From NCBI RefSeq assembly GCF_002976435.1, contig NZ_PUGF01000001.1, forward strand, positions 496,001 through 560,000: a stretch of DNA of 64,000 nucleotides, in the 5' to 3' direction. Origin of the DNA: Solimicrobium silvestre (GTDB lineage Bacteria; Pseudomonadota; Gammaproteobacteria; Burkholderiales; Burkholderiaceae_D). The notes below the pieces were generated by a model that saw only the letters and a program-made list of their open reading frames with translations, was not told where the DNA came from and did no database searches. Shown here piece after piece: positions 63,664 to 64,000 of this stretch (positions within the stretch are counted from its first letter, which is position 1; every line of letters begins with the position of its first letter). The translations under genes and the position numbers were made by a program.

Positions 63664-64000
63664 TTAACGTCCTTGTCGTTGCAGAATGTTAGAGAACTCT
63701 TCAACAAAACTTTCAAAACGAATCGCTAAACGGTCAATATCATGAGTGCAGGAGTTATACGCAACCAAGGCTGGAATTGCCGCAAACAGGCCGATTGCAG
63801 TCGCTACCAACGCTTCTGCAATACCCGGAGCCACTGCCGCTAAAGTCGCTTGCTGCACATTCGCTAATCCGCGGAAAGCATTCATAATTCCCCATACTGT
63901 GCCGAACAAACCGACGTAAGGCGATACGGAACCGACTGACGCCAGGAAAGATAAGTGGGAGTCCAATGCATCCATTTCACGCTGGTACGCGGCACGCATT
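63664..64000 (-). CDS. tolQ: Tol-Pal system protein TolQ, partial (5' end outside window)
   Basis: The last 112 codons of a MotA/TolQ/ExbB proton channel protein, running off the right edge. 'SVGSVSPYVGLFGTVWGIMNAF' (residues split by the second helix), 'TLAAVAPGIAEALVATAIGLFAAIPALVAYN' and 'DIDRLAIRFESFVEEF' are the highly conserved second and third helices. A Met at 63999 is internal, since complete TolQ has about 225 residues. First visible gene of the tolQ-tolR-tamA-tamB-tolA-tolB-pal-cpoB operon; ybgC would be expected outside. Confidence 0.93.
   Translation of the reverse strand, partial: MRAAYQREMDALDSHLSFLASVGSVSPYVGLFGTVWGIMNAFRGLANVQQATLAAVAPGIAEALVATAIGLFAAIPALVAYNSCTHDIDRLAIRFESFVEEFSNILQRQGR

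Overview
The window looks like a chromosomal segment from a betaproteobacterium of the Burkholderiales, most likely an Oxalobacteraceae-type lineage with unusually low GC (mid-40s % by eye). This rests on the gene content: a DUF1631 protein, a 327-residue Qor, a standalone CbiX, a PepA next to divergent LptF/LptG, a plastocyanin-like 'methylamine utilization' protein beside c-di-GMP enzymes, and a four-gene DUF2282/DUF692/DUF2063/DoxX operon. Genus and species cannot be fixed from the sequence alone. No phage, insertion sequence, integrase or CRISPR array was seen. The unusual content is small repeats, one tandem duplication and a few unusual operons.

Layout. 1-9.3 kb: a partial DUF748 (AsmA-like) envelope protein, a POT peptide symporter, UppP, an OPT-family oligopeptide transporter, a DUF1653 protein, a composite repeat (12-bp tandem array plus long palindrome) and peptide deformylase. 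9.8-12.5 kb: a bufferin/gig-type operon (precursor peptide bufA, MNIO enzyme bufB, partner bufC, DoxX), then an S4 RNA-binding protein. 12.6-22 kb: a His/Lys-rich secreted peptide, an FKBP prolyl isomerase whose start is broken by a one-base frameshift, Qor, a 50-residue membrane protein, DUF1631, a DUF4136 lipoprotein, PepN and Fbp, with a two-hairpin repeat between the last two. 22.5-27.5 kb: a c-di-GMP group (GAF-GGDEF cyclase, outer-membrane protein, HAMP-GGDEF-EAL protein, cupredoxin). 28-33 kb: an ABC-2 exporter, a GlxA-type regulator divergent from a tautomerase, and a secreted hydrolase. 33-37.4 kb: lptF-lptG-cbiX-yciI, divergent from pepA. 37.8-44 kb: a chemoreceptor, two TonB-like proteins, exonuclease III, SodC and a FlaA1/CapD-type nucleotide-sugar enzyme. 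44-47.4 kb: a tandem duplication carrying two pstS genes and a decayed apt fragment, followed by intact apt. 47.7-53 kb: a repeat-containing small protein, a P450 coupled to an antibiotic-biosynthesis-monooxygenase protein with a divergent ArsR regulator, Ppx and a methyltransferase. 53.1-53.5 kb: two identical tRNA-Lys(TTT) genes behind a consensus promoter. 53.6-64 kb: the Tol-Pal operon with tamA and tamB inserted between tolR and tolA.

Functionally the segment is dominated by cell-envelope maintenance (Tol-Pal, TamAB, LptFG, UppP, DUF748), peptide uptake and turnover (POT, OPT, PepN, PepA, deformylase), and metal or oxidative stress (bufferin operon, cupredoxin, SodC, CbiX). The two most distinctive items are the bufferin-type RiPP operon and the tolQR-tamAB-tolAB-pal-cpoB arrangement, in which TamAB is translationally coupled to TolR by a 4-base overlap. 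Other points worth a second look are the pstS/apt duplication, the FKBP frameshift, a 45-bp motif found three times in gene-free DNA, and the altered acceptor and T stems of both tRNA-Lys genes.
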